64,000 nt of DNA from Pseudomonadota bacterium. GTDB taxonomy: Bacteria > Pseudomonadota > Alphaproteobacteria > Caulobacterales > Caulobacteraceae. Positions 56,665 to 64,000 of this stretch are shown here, one piece after another. The translations under genes were made by a program, and so were the position numbers. The notes under the pieces are model-generated. The model did no database searches. It saw nothing but the letters and a program-made list of their open reading frames with translations, and was not told where the DNA came from. The first letter of the stretch is position 1; every line of letters begins with the position of its first letter. The stretch is from contig JAKBBV010000006.1 in assembly GCA_021808285.1 (NCBI GenBank), positions 22,516-86,515 on the forward strand, read 5' to 3'.

Positions 56665-56933
56665 TCGCCGAAGCTGTCGTGGAGATCGTCAACGAGCGCG
56701 GCCTGCATGCCCGGGCATCGGCTAAATTCGTGAAACTGGCGAGCGGGTTTGACGCGTCGGTCAGCGTCACGCGTGATGACCAGACCGTGGACGCGCTGTC
56801 GATCATGGGCCTTATGATGCTAGCAGCCGGGCCTGGCGTCACGTTGCGCATCGCGGCCCGCGGGGACGACGCTGAAGCGGCCGTGGCCGCGCTGGTTCAC
56901 CTCGTCGAAGCCCGCTTTGAAGAGGAGCGGTAG
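56661..56933 (+). CDS. ptsH: Phosphocarrier protein HPr
   Basis: A 90-aa HPr with the active-site His16 ([13 protein letters not shown]) and the regulatory serine Ser47 ([10 protein letters not shown]), which HprK would target. Start is a GTG overlapping the EIIA stop (GTGA). Enzyme I is not in the window. Together with hprK and EIIA it forms a phospho-relay likely feeding carbon/nitrogen or envelope regulation. Confidence 0.92.
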   Translation: MIAEAVVEIVNERGLHARASAKFVKLASGFDASVSVTRDDQTVDALSIMGLMMLAAGPGVTLRIAARGDDAEAAVAALVHLVEARFEEER

Positions 56934-56965
56934 GCGCGGACGGGAGTCAGATCCCTCGATCGAAT

Positions 56966-56987
56966 GACATAAGGATATCTTTATGTC
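56966..56987. promoter_or_regulatory. 22-bp palindrome upstream of ahcY
   Basis: The arms GACATAA (56966-56972) and TTATGTC (56981-56987) frame a central GGATATCT; the whole 22 bp is a palindrome with one mismatch. It lies 3 bp before the -35 of a good promoter. Such AT-rich dyads near SAM-cycle genes are known for ArsR-family regulators such as SahR; whether that applies here is inference. Confidence 0.55.
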
Positions 56988-56990
56988 CCG

Positions 56991-57019
56991 TTGCGACCCC
57001 TTCCGAGCCCGTCTATAGG
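56991..57019 (+). promoter_or_regulatory. Sigma-70-type promoter of ahcY
   Basis: TTGCGA (56991-56996), a 17-bp spacer and TATAGG (57014-57019) give a near-consensus promoter ending about 27 bp before the GTG start. The leader therefore looks short. Confidence 0.6.
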
Positions 57020-57046
57020 AGCACGTCCCCGCATCAGGAGCGCGCC

Positions 57047-58438
57047 GTGGCTGACCATCTCGTCAAAGACCTTTCCCTCGCCGATTGGGGGCGCAAGGAA
57101 ATCCTGATCGCCGAGACGGAAATGCCGGGCCTCATGGCGGTGCGCGCCGAATATGGCCCGTCCCAGCCGCTCAAGGGCGCGAGGATCGCTGGCTCCCTGC
57201 ACATGACGATCCAGACCGCGGTGCTGATCGAGACGCTTCAGGCCCTGGGCGCCGATGTGCGCTGGGCGTCGTGCAACATCTTCTCGACTCAGGATCACGC
57301 CGCTGCGGCGATCGCCGTGAAGGGCACGCCGGTCTTCGCGATCAAGGGCGAGACCCTGGAGGAGTATTGGGACTACGCCCACCGCATTTTCGAGTGGAGC
57401 GACGGCGGCTATCCCAACCTGATCCTGGACGATGGCGGCGACGCCACCCTCCTCACCGTGCTTGGCCCCAAGGCGGAGGCCGACGCTTCGGTTCTCGGCA
57501 ATCCGCAGAACGAGGAGGAGGAGGCGCTGTACAAGGTCATGAAGCGCTTTCTGAAAGAAAAGCCCGGCTTCTATTCGGCGATCCGCGCAGCCATCAAGGG
57601 CGTCTCGGAAGAGACCACCACCGGCGTTCACCGGCTCTACCAGCTGGCCGAAAAGGGCGAGCTGCCCTTCCCCGCGATCAACGTCAACGACAGCGTCACC
57701 AAGTCCAAGTTCGACAATCTCTATGGCTGCCGCGAGAGCCTGGTGGACGCCATCCGCCGCGCCACGGATGTCATGCTGGCGGGCAAGGTGGCGGTGGTGT
57801 GCGGCTATGGCGATGTGGGCAAAGGCTCGGCCGCCTCCCTGCGCCAGGGCGGCGCGCGCGTGATCGTTACCGAGATCGATCCGATCTGCGCCCTCCAGGC
57901 CTCCATGGAAGGCTATCAGGTGGACATGCTGGAGGACGTGGCCGCCCACGCCGATATTTTCGTCACCGCCACGGGCAACAAGGATGTGATCCGGCTCGAG
58001 CACATGCGGGCGATGAAGAACAACGCCATCGTCTGCAATATCGGCCACTTCGATTCCGAGATTCAGATCGCCTCCCTGCGCAACTTCAAATGGGATGAGA
58101 TCAAGCCCCAGGTGCACCATGTGGAGTTTCCGGACGGCAAGAAGATCATCGTCCTGTCCGAGGGGCGGCTGGTGAACCTGGGCAACGCCACCGGCCATCC
58201 GAGCTTTGTCATGAGCGCCAGCTTCACCAACCAGACCCTGGCCCAGATCGAGCTGTGGACCAACGGCGCGGCCTATGGGCGCCAAGTCTACACCCTGCCC
58301 AAGCATCTCGATGAGAAGGTCGCCCGCCTCCACCTGGACAAGCTTGGCGCCAAGCTCACCCAGCTGGCGCCGGAGCAGGCCGCCTACATCGGCGTGCCGC
58401 AAACCGGCCCGTTCAAGCCGGACCACTACCGCTACTAG
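57047..58438 (+). CDS. ahcY: Adenosylhomocysteinase
   Basis: NAD-dependent SAH hydrolase that regenerates homocysteine and adenosine in the methylation cycle. The 463-aa protein has the NAD-binding block [35 protein letters not shown] and the C-terminal tail FKPDHYRY, all diagnostic. GTG start with AGGAG six bases before. It stands after the PTS genes but has its own promoter and palindromic control site. Confidence 0.96.
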   Translation: MADHLVKDLSLADWGRKEILIAETEMPGLMAVRAEYGPSQPLKGARIAGSLHMTIQTAVLIETLQALGADVRWASCNIFSTQDHAAAAIAVKGTPVFAIKGETLEEYWDYAHRIFEWSDGGYPNLILDDGGDATLLTVLGPKAEADASVLGNPQNEEEEALYKVMKRFLKEKPGFYSAIRAAIKGVSEETTTGVHRLYQLAEKGELPFPAINVNDSVTKSKFDNLYGCRESLVDAIRRATDVMLAGKVAVVCGYGDVGKGSAASLRQGGARVIVTEIDPICALQASMEGYQVDMLEDVAAHADIFVTATGNKDVIRLEHMRAMKNNAIVCNIGHFDSEIQIASLRNFKWDEIKPQVHHVEFPDGKKIIVLSEGRLVNLGNATGHPSFVMSASFTNQTLAQIELWTNGAAYGRQVYTLPKHLDEKVARLHLDKLGAKLTQLAPEQAAYIGVPQTGPFKPDHYRY

Positions 58439-58593
58439 GCCGGGCGCCGGCGCACGCCTCATCGGAGGCGCAGGGCCCCGAAAGGCCGCCGTCGTGGTCG
58501 CGCGTGCTTGGGGGCGCCGCCGTTCCGCGTGAGTCCATTTTGTCCTAGTCTCACGACCGCGAGACGCCGTCGCAGGCGGAATAGGGGGACGAT

Positions 58594-59379
58594 ATGGACG
58601 CGGCGGAGGTCCGGCGGATTAACCAGGAAGGATGGGATCGGCGGGTGGCGTCGAGGGACATCTGGACGGTTCCCGTCTCCCGCGAGGTCATCGCCGCGGC
58701 GCGTGCGGGGGACTGGAAGGTCGTGCTCACCCCCAACCGGCCGGTTCCGCGCTCCTGGCTTGGCGAGGTGCGGGGTCGGGATATTCTCGGCCTCGCCTCG
58801 GGCGGGGGGCAACAGGGCCCCGTCCTGGCCGCCGCCGGCGCCCGGGTCACAGTGTTCGACGCCTCAGCGGCGCAACTGGCCCAGGATGAGGCCGTGGCCC
58901 GGCGCGACGGTCTGACGCTCACCTGCATCCAAGGCTTCATGCACGATCTGAGCGCCTTCGCCTCGGAAAGCTTTGACCTCATCTTTCACCCGGTCTCGAA
59001 CACTTACGCCCCCGACATCGCCCCGGTTTGGCGTGAGGCTTCCCGCGTTCTACGGCCGGGCGGGACCCTCCTGGCCGGGTTCATGAACCCCATCGTCTAC
59101 ATTTTCGACGCCGAGGCGGAGGCGCGCGGGAGGTTCGAGGTGCGCCATCGCCTTCCCTATTCGGATATCCAGGGGCGGACGCCCGAGGAGATCGCCGCGC
59201 TGGTCGCCCGCGACCATACGCTGGAGTTCAGCCATACCCTCGAAGCGCAGATTGGCGGCCAGACGGACGCCGGATTTCTGATCGCCGGCTTCTACGAGGA
59301 CGTGGATCTGGGGCCGCCTCCCGCCGGTCGGTCCCGCTATTTTCCGACCTGCATGGCCACCCGCGCCCTGAAGCCCTGA
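58594..59379 (+). CDS. Class I SAM-dependent methyltransferase
   Basis: A 261-aa methyltransferase: motif I variant ILGLASGGGQQGPVLAAAG (64-82), acidic motif II Asp89 (VTVFDASAAQL), then LIFHPVSNTYAPDIAPVWREASRVLRPGG. Substrate unknown. It lies 155 bp after ahcY; a demethylation-cycle partner nearby fits but does not prove function. Start ATG with GGGGGACG upstream. Confidence 0.78.
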   Translation: MDAAEVRRINQEGWDRRVASRDIWTVPVSREVIAAARAGDWKVVLTPNRPVPRSWLGEVRGRDILGLASGGGQQGPVLAAAGARVTVFDASAAQLAQDEAVARRDGLTLTCIQGFMHDLSAFASESFDLIFHPVSNTYAPDIAPVWREASRVLRPGGTLLAGFMNPIVYIFDAEAEARGRFEVRHRLPYSDIQGRTPEEIAALVARDHTLEFSHTLEAQIGGQTDAGFLIAGFYEDVDLGPPPAGRSRYFPTCMATRALKP

Positions 59380-59424
59380 ACGCGCGCGATTGCCCGGCGC
59401 CGCGGGACGGTCCAGGAAAGGCCC

Positions 59425-60186
59425 ATGATCCTCATCCTGTCGAGCTTCGTCGCCGCGAGCCCTGTGGGCGGGGGTGCTCAGATGAAGGCCCTGGCGGCGA
59501 TCGAGACCGAGACCGTTCTCGCGCCCACCACCCTGTTCGGGCGGCATCCGGGACTGGGTCCGCCGGGGGGCGGCGCAGTGACGGCGGAGATGTTCGACGG
59601 CGTGCTCAACGGCATCGCCGAGGCTGGCGTGTTCGCGTCCTTGACGGCGGTGATCACCGGCTATTTCGCCAGCGCGGCGCAGGTCGATCGGGCTGTCCGG
59701 GCTCTGGGGTCCGCGAGGGCGGCGCGACCGGAGGTGCGGATCGTCGTCGATCCCATCATGGGCGATTCCGGCAAGGGCCTGTATGTCGCCCCGGAGGTGG
59801 CGCGCGCCCAAGCCGAGCGGTTGGCGCCTCTGGCTGACCTTCTTGCTCCCAACGCCTGGGAACTGCAGCGCCTGACCGGCTGCGTCATCGCCGATCCGGG
59901 CTCGGCCCTGGCCGCCGCGCGCGAGTGCGGCGGGAGCGTTCTGGTCTCTTCGGTGCCGGCGGGGCGCGAGATCGGCGTCCTGTGGACTGACGGCGAGGAG
60001 GCCTGGCTGGCCCGGCACGCCGCCGCGCCGGGCTCTGTTCATGGCGCGGGCGATCTCTTGACCGCGCTCTTCACCGCAGCCCTGGTGGAGGGCGCCTCCG
60101 GCCCCGATGCGCTGGAGACCGCAGTCAGCGATGTGGCCGCGTTCGTGCTGGGCGCGCCGACGCGTGTGGCGATGGAGGCTCTATGA
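59425..60186 (+). CDS. pdxY: PdxY/PdxK-like pyridoxal kinase
   Basis: A 253-aa ribokinase-fold kinase phosphorylating pyridoxal (vitamin B6 salvage). Family blocks: MILILSSFVAASPVGGGAQ, the ATP region VVDPIMGDSGKGLYV, APNAWELQRLTG and the catalytic GSVHGAGDLLTALF with the general-base Asp. AGGAAAGG precedes the ATG. Its stop overlaps the next gene by 4 bp. Confidence 0.85.
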   Translation: MILILSSFVAASPVGGGAQMKALAAIETETVLAPTTLFGRHPGLGPPGGGAVTAEMFDGVLNGIAEAGVFASLTAVITGYFASAAQVDRAVRALGSARAARPEVRIVVDPIMGDSGKGLYVAPEVARAQAERLAPLADLLAPNAWELQRLTGCVIADPGSALAAARECGGSVLVSSVPAGREIGVLWTDGEEAWLARHAAAPGSVHGAGDLLTALFTAALVEGASGPDALETAVSDVAAFVLGAPTRVAMEAL

Positions 60187-61331
60187 GCGATACCGCGGGA
60201 ACCGTATCCGGCCTCTGCCCGCCGCGCTTTGCGGCCGTCCGTGAGCGGTTTGCGGCTCATTTCGAACAGGGCCTGGAAATCGGGGCCCGGTTCGCCCTCT
60301 GCCTGGACGGTGAGATCATCCTCGATCTCATGGGCGGCTATGCGGACCGCGCCCTGACCCGGCCCTTCGGCCCCGACACCCTGACGCCGGTCTTCTCCAC
60401 CACCAAGGCGATCACCAATCTGATGCTCGCCCGCCTCGTCGGTCAGGGCCGCATCGCCTATGACACGCCCATCATCGAGGTCTGGCCGGAATTCGGAGCC
60501 GCGGGCAAGGACTATCTGACGCTGGGCCAGATGCTCTCGCACCAGGGCGGGCTGTGCGGCCTTTCCGAACCCATGACCCCGGCGGATTGGCTGGACTGGG
60601 ACGGAATCTGCGCCCGACTGGCCGCCATGACCCCGCTCTGGCCGCCCGGGACGGCGAGCGGCTATCACCCCGTGACCATCGGCTATCTGGCCGGTGAGGT
60701 GTTCCGCCGGGTGGACGGGCGCAGCATCGGGACGGCCCTGCGCGAGGATGTGGCCGGTCCCCTGGGTCTCGACCTGTGGATCGGTTTGCCGGAGAGCGAA
60801 CACGGCCGCTGCGCCGAGGTCCGCCGCCCCCCGGCCATGCCCGATCTGGGCGAGATGACCCTGCCCCGGCGCCTGGCCTTCTTCACGCCCTGGGCAAGCC
60901 CGGGCGGGGTCAGTCCCGCCGCCTATCGCCGCTTCGAGATTCCCTCGGCCAACGGACATGCGACAGCCGAGGCGCTGGCCCGACTGATGAACCTTCTGGC
61001 CTGTGATGGCGTCATCGATGGCGCGCCGATTCTCGCGCCGGGCGTGGCGGCGGAGGCGGCGCGCCTCCGCATATCTGGCCCCGATCTTGTTCTGCCCTAC
61101 ACCATAAGCTGGGGCGCGGGCTTTATCCGCAATGAGGGCCTCTGGCTCTATGGCCCCGGGCGCGAGACGTTCGGTCATTCCGGCTGGGGCGGGAGCTGCG
61201 CCTTCGCCGATCCCGAGCGTGGGCTCTCAGGCGCCTATGTGATGAATCGCCAGTCCGCCGAGCTGATCGCCGACGCCCGGGCTCGGGCGCTGATCGCGGC
61301 GGCGTATGAGGCGCTCAACCGGGAGAACTGA
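60183..61331 (+). CDS. Serine beta-lactamase-family hydrolase (EstB-like)
   Basis: A 382-aa class C beta-lactamase-fold hydrolase, more likely an esterase than a true beta-lactamase. S72-x-x-K75 (VFSTTKAITNL), a YHP motif in place of YxN, and FGHSGWGGSCAF near the C-terminus (HSGWGG-type block). No signal peptide, so cytosolic. Overlaps the pyridoxal kinase gene by 4 bp (ATGA); substrate unknown. Confidence 0.83.
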   Translation: MSDTAGTVSGLCPPRFAAVRERFAAHFEQGLEIGARFALCLDGEIILDLMGGYADRALTRPFGPDTLTPVFSTTKAITNLMLARLVGQGRIAYDTPIIEVWPEFGAAGKDYLTLGQMLSHQGGLCGLSEPMTPADWLDWDGICARLAAMTPLWPPGTASGYHPVTIGYLAGEVFRRVDGRSIGTALREDVAGPLGLDLWIGLPESEHGRCAEVRRPPAMPDLGEMTLPRRLAFFTPWASPGGVSPAAYRRFEIPSANGHATAEALARLMNLLACDGVIDGAPILAPGVAAEAARLRISGPDLVLPYTISWGAGFIRNEGLWLYGPGRETFGHSGWGGSCAFADPERGLSGAYVMNRQSAELIADARARALIAAAYEALNREN

Positions 61332-61336
61332 ACCAG

Positions 61337-61831
61337 ATGAGGGGCATGGAGCTTGCGGCGTTCGCCTTGGGGCTGGCCTGTTGCGTGGGCGCGGCGGCGC
61401 AGGGGCCGGGGGCGGCGGCCGTCGCCTCGGATGTGCGTGCGATCCGCGATCTGCGCGCGGCCAGCAATCAGGGGATCGCCGCCCATTCTGTGGCGCAGGC
61501 GGTCGCCCCGTTCGCCGAGGATGCGGTCTTCGTCTTCGGCGGTGGCGGTTCGGCCGTAGGCCGCAAGGCGATGGCGGCGGCCTTCGCCAGCGATTTCGCC
61601 GATCCGGCCTTTTTGACCTATGTGCGCGCCCCGGCCCGGATCAGCCTCTCGGACACGGGCGCCCGCGCGGTCGAGCAAGGGACTTGGACAGGCCTCTGGC
61701 GCGAAGCCGCTGGCGAAACTCGCTATAGCGGCGACTACACGGCCAACTGGGCGCATACGCCCAACGGCTGGCGCGTTCGCGGCGAGCTCTATGTCACGCT
61801 TCGGTGCGAGGGTCCGCGTTGCGGGCCCTGA
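61337..61831 (+). CDS. Exported SnoaL/DUF4440-like protein
   Basis: A 164-aa precursor with a signal peptide (LAAFALGLACCVGAAAQG) and an NTF2-like fold: AVAPFAEDAVFVFGGGGSAVGRK and GTWTGLWREAAGETRYSGDY, NGWRVRGELYV are typical DUF4440/SnoaL-like blocks. Two C-terminal cysteines (LRCEGPRC). Five bp after the esterase gene. Function unknown, small-ligand binding possible. Confidence 0.7.
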   Translation: MRGMELAAFALGLACCVGAAAQGPGAAAVASDVRAIRDLRAASNQGIAAHSVAQAVAPFAEDAVFVFGGGGSAVGRKAMAAAFASDFADPAFLTYVRAPARISLSDTGARAVEQGTWTGLWREAAGETRYSGDYTANWAHTPNGWRVRGELYVTLRCEGPRCGP

Positions 61832-61835
61832 CCCC

Positions 61836-62777
61836 TTAAGCCGCGCTGGGGTCAGCCTGGATCCTGTGGCCCGCGCGCCAGGCGCCCAGGGTGAACACCG
61901 CCGCCCCGCTCCAGATGAACAGGAACGAGAGGAGACCCGTGAGCGAAAGACGCTCGCCTACCGCCAGTCCCACCAGAAACCCCATGGTCGGGCTGACGAA
62001 CTGCAGGAATCCCAGGACGGAGAACGGCAGACGTCGCGCCGTCCAGGCATAAATGGCCAGAGGCCCGGCCGTGGCCGGCCCCACCCATGGGAGAAGAAGG
62101 CTGAGCGTCAGCCCGTGGCCAAACCGGGCCTGACCGGTCCAGACCAGCCACATCTCGATCGCCGCGGCCGGAACGGCGAGCAGGCAAGTCTCGATGAGAA
62201 GACCAGGAACCGCCGCCACCGCCACCTGGCGTCGCACCAAACTGTAGACCCAGAAGGTCGTCGCCAGAAAGAGCGCGAGAAACGGAGGATGGCCCAAGGC
62301 GAGAGCCTGCACGCCGACGCCAATCACAGCCAGGACCACGGCCGCCGCCCCGAATCCATCTATCCTCTCGCGAAACAGCAGCCAGCCAGCCGCCATGTTC
62401 ATCAGGGGCGAGATGAAATAGCCGAGGCTGGACTCGATATTCCGGCCGTTGTTGACCGCCCAGACATAGACGATCCATCCCGAACCGATGGAGAAGGCCG
62501 AAACAGCCAGAAGGGCGACGATCCGTGGGCTGCGTAGAATGCGCACGACCTCAGGCCCCTGTCGCGCCAGTAGCACAACCAGGGCCGCACACGGCGCCGA
62601 CCAGAGGGCGCGCTCGGCGGCGATCTCCCAGGGCGATGCGCCCAGGCGGTTGAGCGCGATGAACAGGGCCGAGGTGGCGCCCCAGACGGCATTGCACAGA
62701 AAGCCGACGAGGACGGCGTTCCGCACGGCGCTCTGGGCGGCGCCGGGATCGGAGCCCGGCGGCGCACCCCGGGTCAT
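61836..62777 (-). CDS. rarD: RarD-like EamA-family transporter
   Basis: A 313-aa drug/metabolite transporter with ten helices. RarD landmarks: NAVWGATSALFIALNRLGASPWEIAAERALWS-type start and WIVYVWAVNNGRNIESSLGYFISPLMN (split). Bacterial RarD proteins export unknown metabolites. The gene is one base after the asd stop on the same strand, so the two may be cotranscribed. Convergent with the SnoaL-like gene. Confidence 0.83.
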   Translation of the reverse strand: MTRGAPPGSDPGAAQSAVRNAVLVGFLCNAVWGATSALFIALNRLGASPWEIAAERALWSAPCAALVVLLARQGPEVVRILRSPRIVALLAVSAFSIGSGWIVYVWAVNNGRNIESSLGYFISPLMNMAAGWLLFRERIDGFGAAAVVLAVIGVGVQALALGHPPFLALFLATTFWVYSLVRRQVAVAAVPGLLIETCLLAVPAAAIEMWLVWTGQARFGHGLTLSLLLPWVGPATAGPLAIYAWTARRLPFSVLGFLQFVSPTMGFLVGLAVGERLSLTGLLSFLFIWSGAAVFTLGAWRAGHRIQADPSAA

Positions 62778-62778
62778 C

Positions 62779-63810
62779 TCACGCGAGAACCTTGCGCCCG
62801 ATCAGGCCGCGCTCGTCCAGGAGTTGGGCGATCTGCACAGCATTGAGCGCGGCTCCCTTGCGCAGGTTGTCCGCCACAACCCAAAGCGCCAGGCCGTTAG
62901 CCACAGTCGGATCGTTGCGGATGCGCGAGACATAGACCGGGAACTCGCCCTGGACGTCCTTCGGGGTGACGAAACCGCCCGGCGCGCGGCGATCGACCAC
63001 CACGATTCCGGGCGCGTTTGAGAGAATCTCCCGGGCCTCGTCCTCATCCAGCGGAGACTCGAACTCCAGGTTCACTGACTCGCTGTGGCCGACCATGACC
63101 GGCACGCGCACGCAGGTCACGGTCAGGGCGATGTCGGGATCCAGCATTTTGTGCGTCTCGTTCCACATCTTGGCCTCTTCATCGGTGAAGCCGTCCTCGC
63201 GGAACTCGCCGATGAAGGGGATGACGTTAAAGGCGATCTGTTTGGGGAACACCTTGGGCTCGTCCGGGCCCAGGACGAACACGCTCTTGGTCTGGTTCCA
63301 GAGCTCGTCCATGCCTTCGGCGCCGGCGCCGGACACGGACTGGTAGGTCGACACCACCGCGCGCCTGATGCGCGCCGCGTCGTGCAGGGGCTTGAGCGCC
63401 ACAACCAGCTGGGCCGTCGAGCAGTTGGGATTGGCGATGATGTTGCGCCGCGAGGCCAGGGCCACATCGTCCGGGTTCACCTCCGGCACGATCAGGGGGA
63501 CGTCCGGATCCATGCGGAAGGCTGAGGAATTGTCGATCACGATGCAGCCCGCCGCGCCGATTTTCGGCGCCCATTCGCGGGAGAAGGCGCCGCTGACCGA
63601 GACCAGAGCGACATCGACGGTGCTGAAGTCGAACTGGGTGACGTCCTCGCACTTGAGCACACCCTCGCGCCAGCCGACCTCGCGGCCGATGGAGTTGCGC
63701 GAGGCGATGGCGTGAATTTTATCCACCGGGAACGCAAGTTCCTCGAGGATGTTCAGCATTTCGCGACCCACCGCGCCGGTGGCGCCGACGACGGCGACCC
63801 GGTAGCCCAT
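62779..63810 (-). CDS. asd: Aspartate-semialdehyde dehydrogenase
   Basis: NADPH enzyme of the aspartate family pathway (lysine, threonine, methionine, diaminopimelate). The 343-aa protein has VVGATGAVGREML at the start, catalytic Cys130 (NPNCSTAQLV), VVSTYQSVSGAG and a GHSESVN block with the active-site His. The ATG at 63810 fits. Essential in most bacteria for cell-wall diaminopimelate. Only about 73 bp lie between its start and the transposase remnant upstream. Confidence 0.95.
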   Translation of the reverse strand: MGYRVAVVGATGAVGREMLNILEELAFPVDKIHAIASRNSIGREVGWREGVLKCEDVTQFDFSTVDVALVSVSGAFSREWAPKIGAAGCIVIDNSSAFRMDPDVPLIVPEVNPDDVALASRRNIIANPNCSTAQLVVALKPLHDAARIRRAVVSTYQSVSGAGAEGMDELWNQTKSVFVLGPDEPKVFPKQIAFNVIPFIGEFREDGFTDEEAKMWNETHKMLDPDIALTVTCVRVPVMVGHSESVNLEFESPLDEDEAREILSNAPGIVVVDRRAPGGFVTPKDVQGEFPVYVSRIRNDPTVANGLALWVVADNLRKGAALNAVQIAQLLDERGLIGRKVLA

Positions 63811-63883
63811 GGCAGTTCTCCTGATCAGAACGGAGCCGGGTCCGTAGACCCCCGCCAGGGCTCTGGCAAGCGGGTGTCCGGGA

Positions 63884-64000
63884 TCAGCACATGTGAGACG
63901 GGGCGGTCTCTGCGGCCTGTAGCTTGGCGAGGTATCTGGCTGGGGTGAGGCCGGCAAGCGCGCCGTGGGGCCGGTGGTGGTTGTAGAGGTGCTGGAAGCT
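63884..64000 (-). mobile_element. 3' end of an insertion-sequence transposase gene (runs off the right edge)
   Basis: The last 117 bp, read on the minus strand, encode 38 residues of an rve/DDE integrase-core C-terminus, with YNHHRPHGALAGLTPARYL followed by AKLQ, and then a TGA stop (63886-63884). This closing block is typical of IS3/IS481-type transposases. The rest of the element lies outside the window. Its terminal repeat and the insertion boundary (perhaps near 63875) cannot be fixed here. Confidence 0.8.

Noticed and set aside
56934..57046. SAH riboswitch upstream of ahcY
   Set aside because: The promoter ends about 27 bp before the start codon, leaving too short a leader, and no pseudoknot-like pairing is seen; the palindrome lies upstream of the promoter, so it acts as DNA.
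56981..58462. Long minus-strand frame opposite ahcY
   Set aside because: Antisense shadow; the plus-strand protein is full-length adenosylhomocysteinase.
61306..61728. Alternative frame overlapping the SnoaL-like gene
   Set aside because: The frame starting at 61337 has a signal peptide and an NTF2-like pattern; the other is arginine-rich low-complexity translation.

Overview
The window is GC-rich, gene-dense DNA from an alphaproteobacterium. The best guess is Caulobacterales/Caulobacteraceae. This rests on gene content and order: an mdh-sucCD-sucAB-lpd block, acnA back to back with ccmA, a short (about 157 aa) HPr kinase next to ChvG/ChvI and an EIIA-Man/HPr pair, DUF484 followed by xerC, and several families typical of alphaproteobacteria (DUF2794, DUF2076, DUF1223). 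Species cannot be named from sequence alone. Nearly all of it looks like ordinary chromosome. The only mobile DNA seen is the tail of a transposase gene at the right edge.

Left part (1-12.8 kb): a cyclopropane-fatty-acid-synthase-like methyltransferase whose start lies one base outside the window; a DUF2177 membrane protein; free methionine-(R)-sulfoxide reductase; two small unknown proteins; a class A beta-lactamase; a translationally coupled set of two DoxX-like membrane proteins and a permuted NlpC/P60-like (YiiX-type) hydrolase; a PhzF-like isomerase with an odd N-terminus; a YaiI-type protein; a CAU-anticodon tRNA; a lipoprotein; a Rieske oxygenase; DUF484-xerC; a membrane LytTR regulator; and a YciB/septation-protein-A-like protein.

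Central metabolic block (12.85-28.2 kb, minus strand): CitE-like lyase, a small secreted protein, mdh, sucC, sucD, sucA, sucB and lpd encode the 2-oxoglutarate to succinate and malate to oxaloacetate steps of the TCA cycle. They are interspersed with a giant GH18-CE4-GT2 membrane fusion, a secreted 184-aa protein and a DUF2076 protein.

28.2-47 kb: DUF2237, thpR, a Bax-inhibitor-1-type membrane protein followed by a clear intrinsic terminator, DUF2794, a DUF1223 thioredoxin-like protein and acnA. The cytochrome c maturation genes ccmAB and ccmCD follow, separated by a Tat-exported DsrE-like protein and a Spy-like protein. Then come a WD40 protein and a CobW-family metal GTPase flanking an orphan exbD, a MATE exporter, an extended SDR, a TPP enzyme coupled to an atypical SDR, and a YceI-like protein.

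47-64 kb: a TetR repressor and a divergent tripartite efflux operon (NodT/HlyD/DHA2 MFS) share a perfect inverted-repeat operator. Next are a HAD hydrolase coupled to phhB, then chvI-chvG-hprK-EIIA-HPr (envelope/acid-stress signalling plus a regulatory PTS). ahcY follows, with a recognisable promoter and a 22-bp palindrome. The window ends with a methyltransferase, a pyridoxal-kinase-like gene, a serine beta-lactamase-family esterase, a SnoaL-like secreted protein, a RarD-like transporter and asd. A transposase remnant lies just upstream of asd. No CRISPR array, prophage, toxin-antitoxin pair or clear defence island was found.
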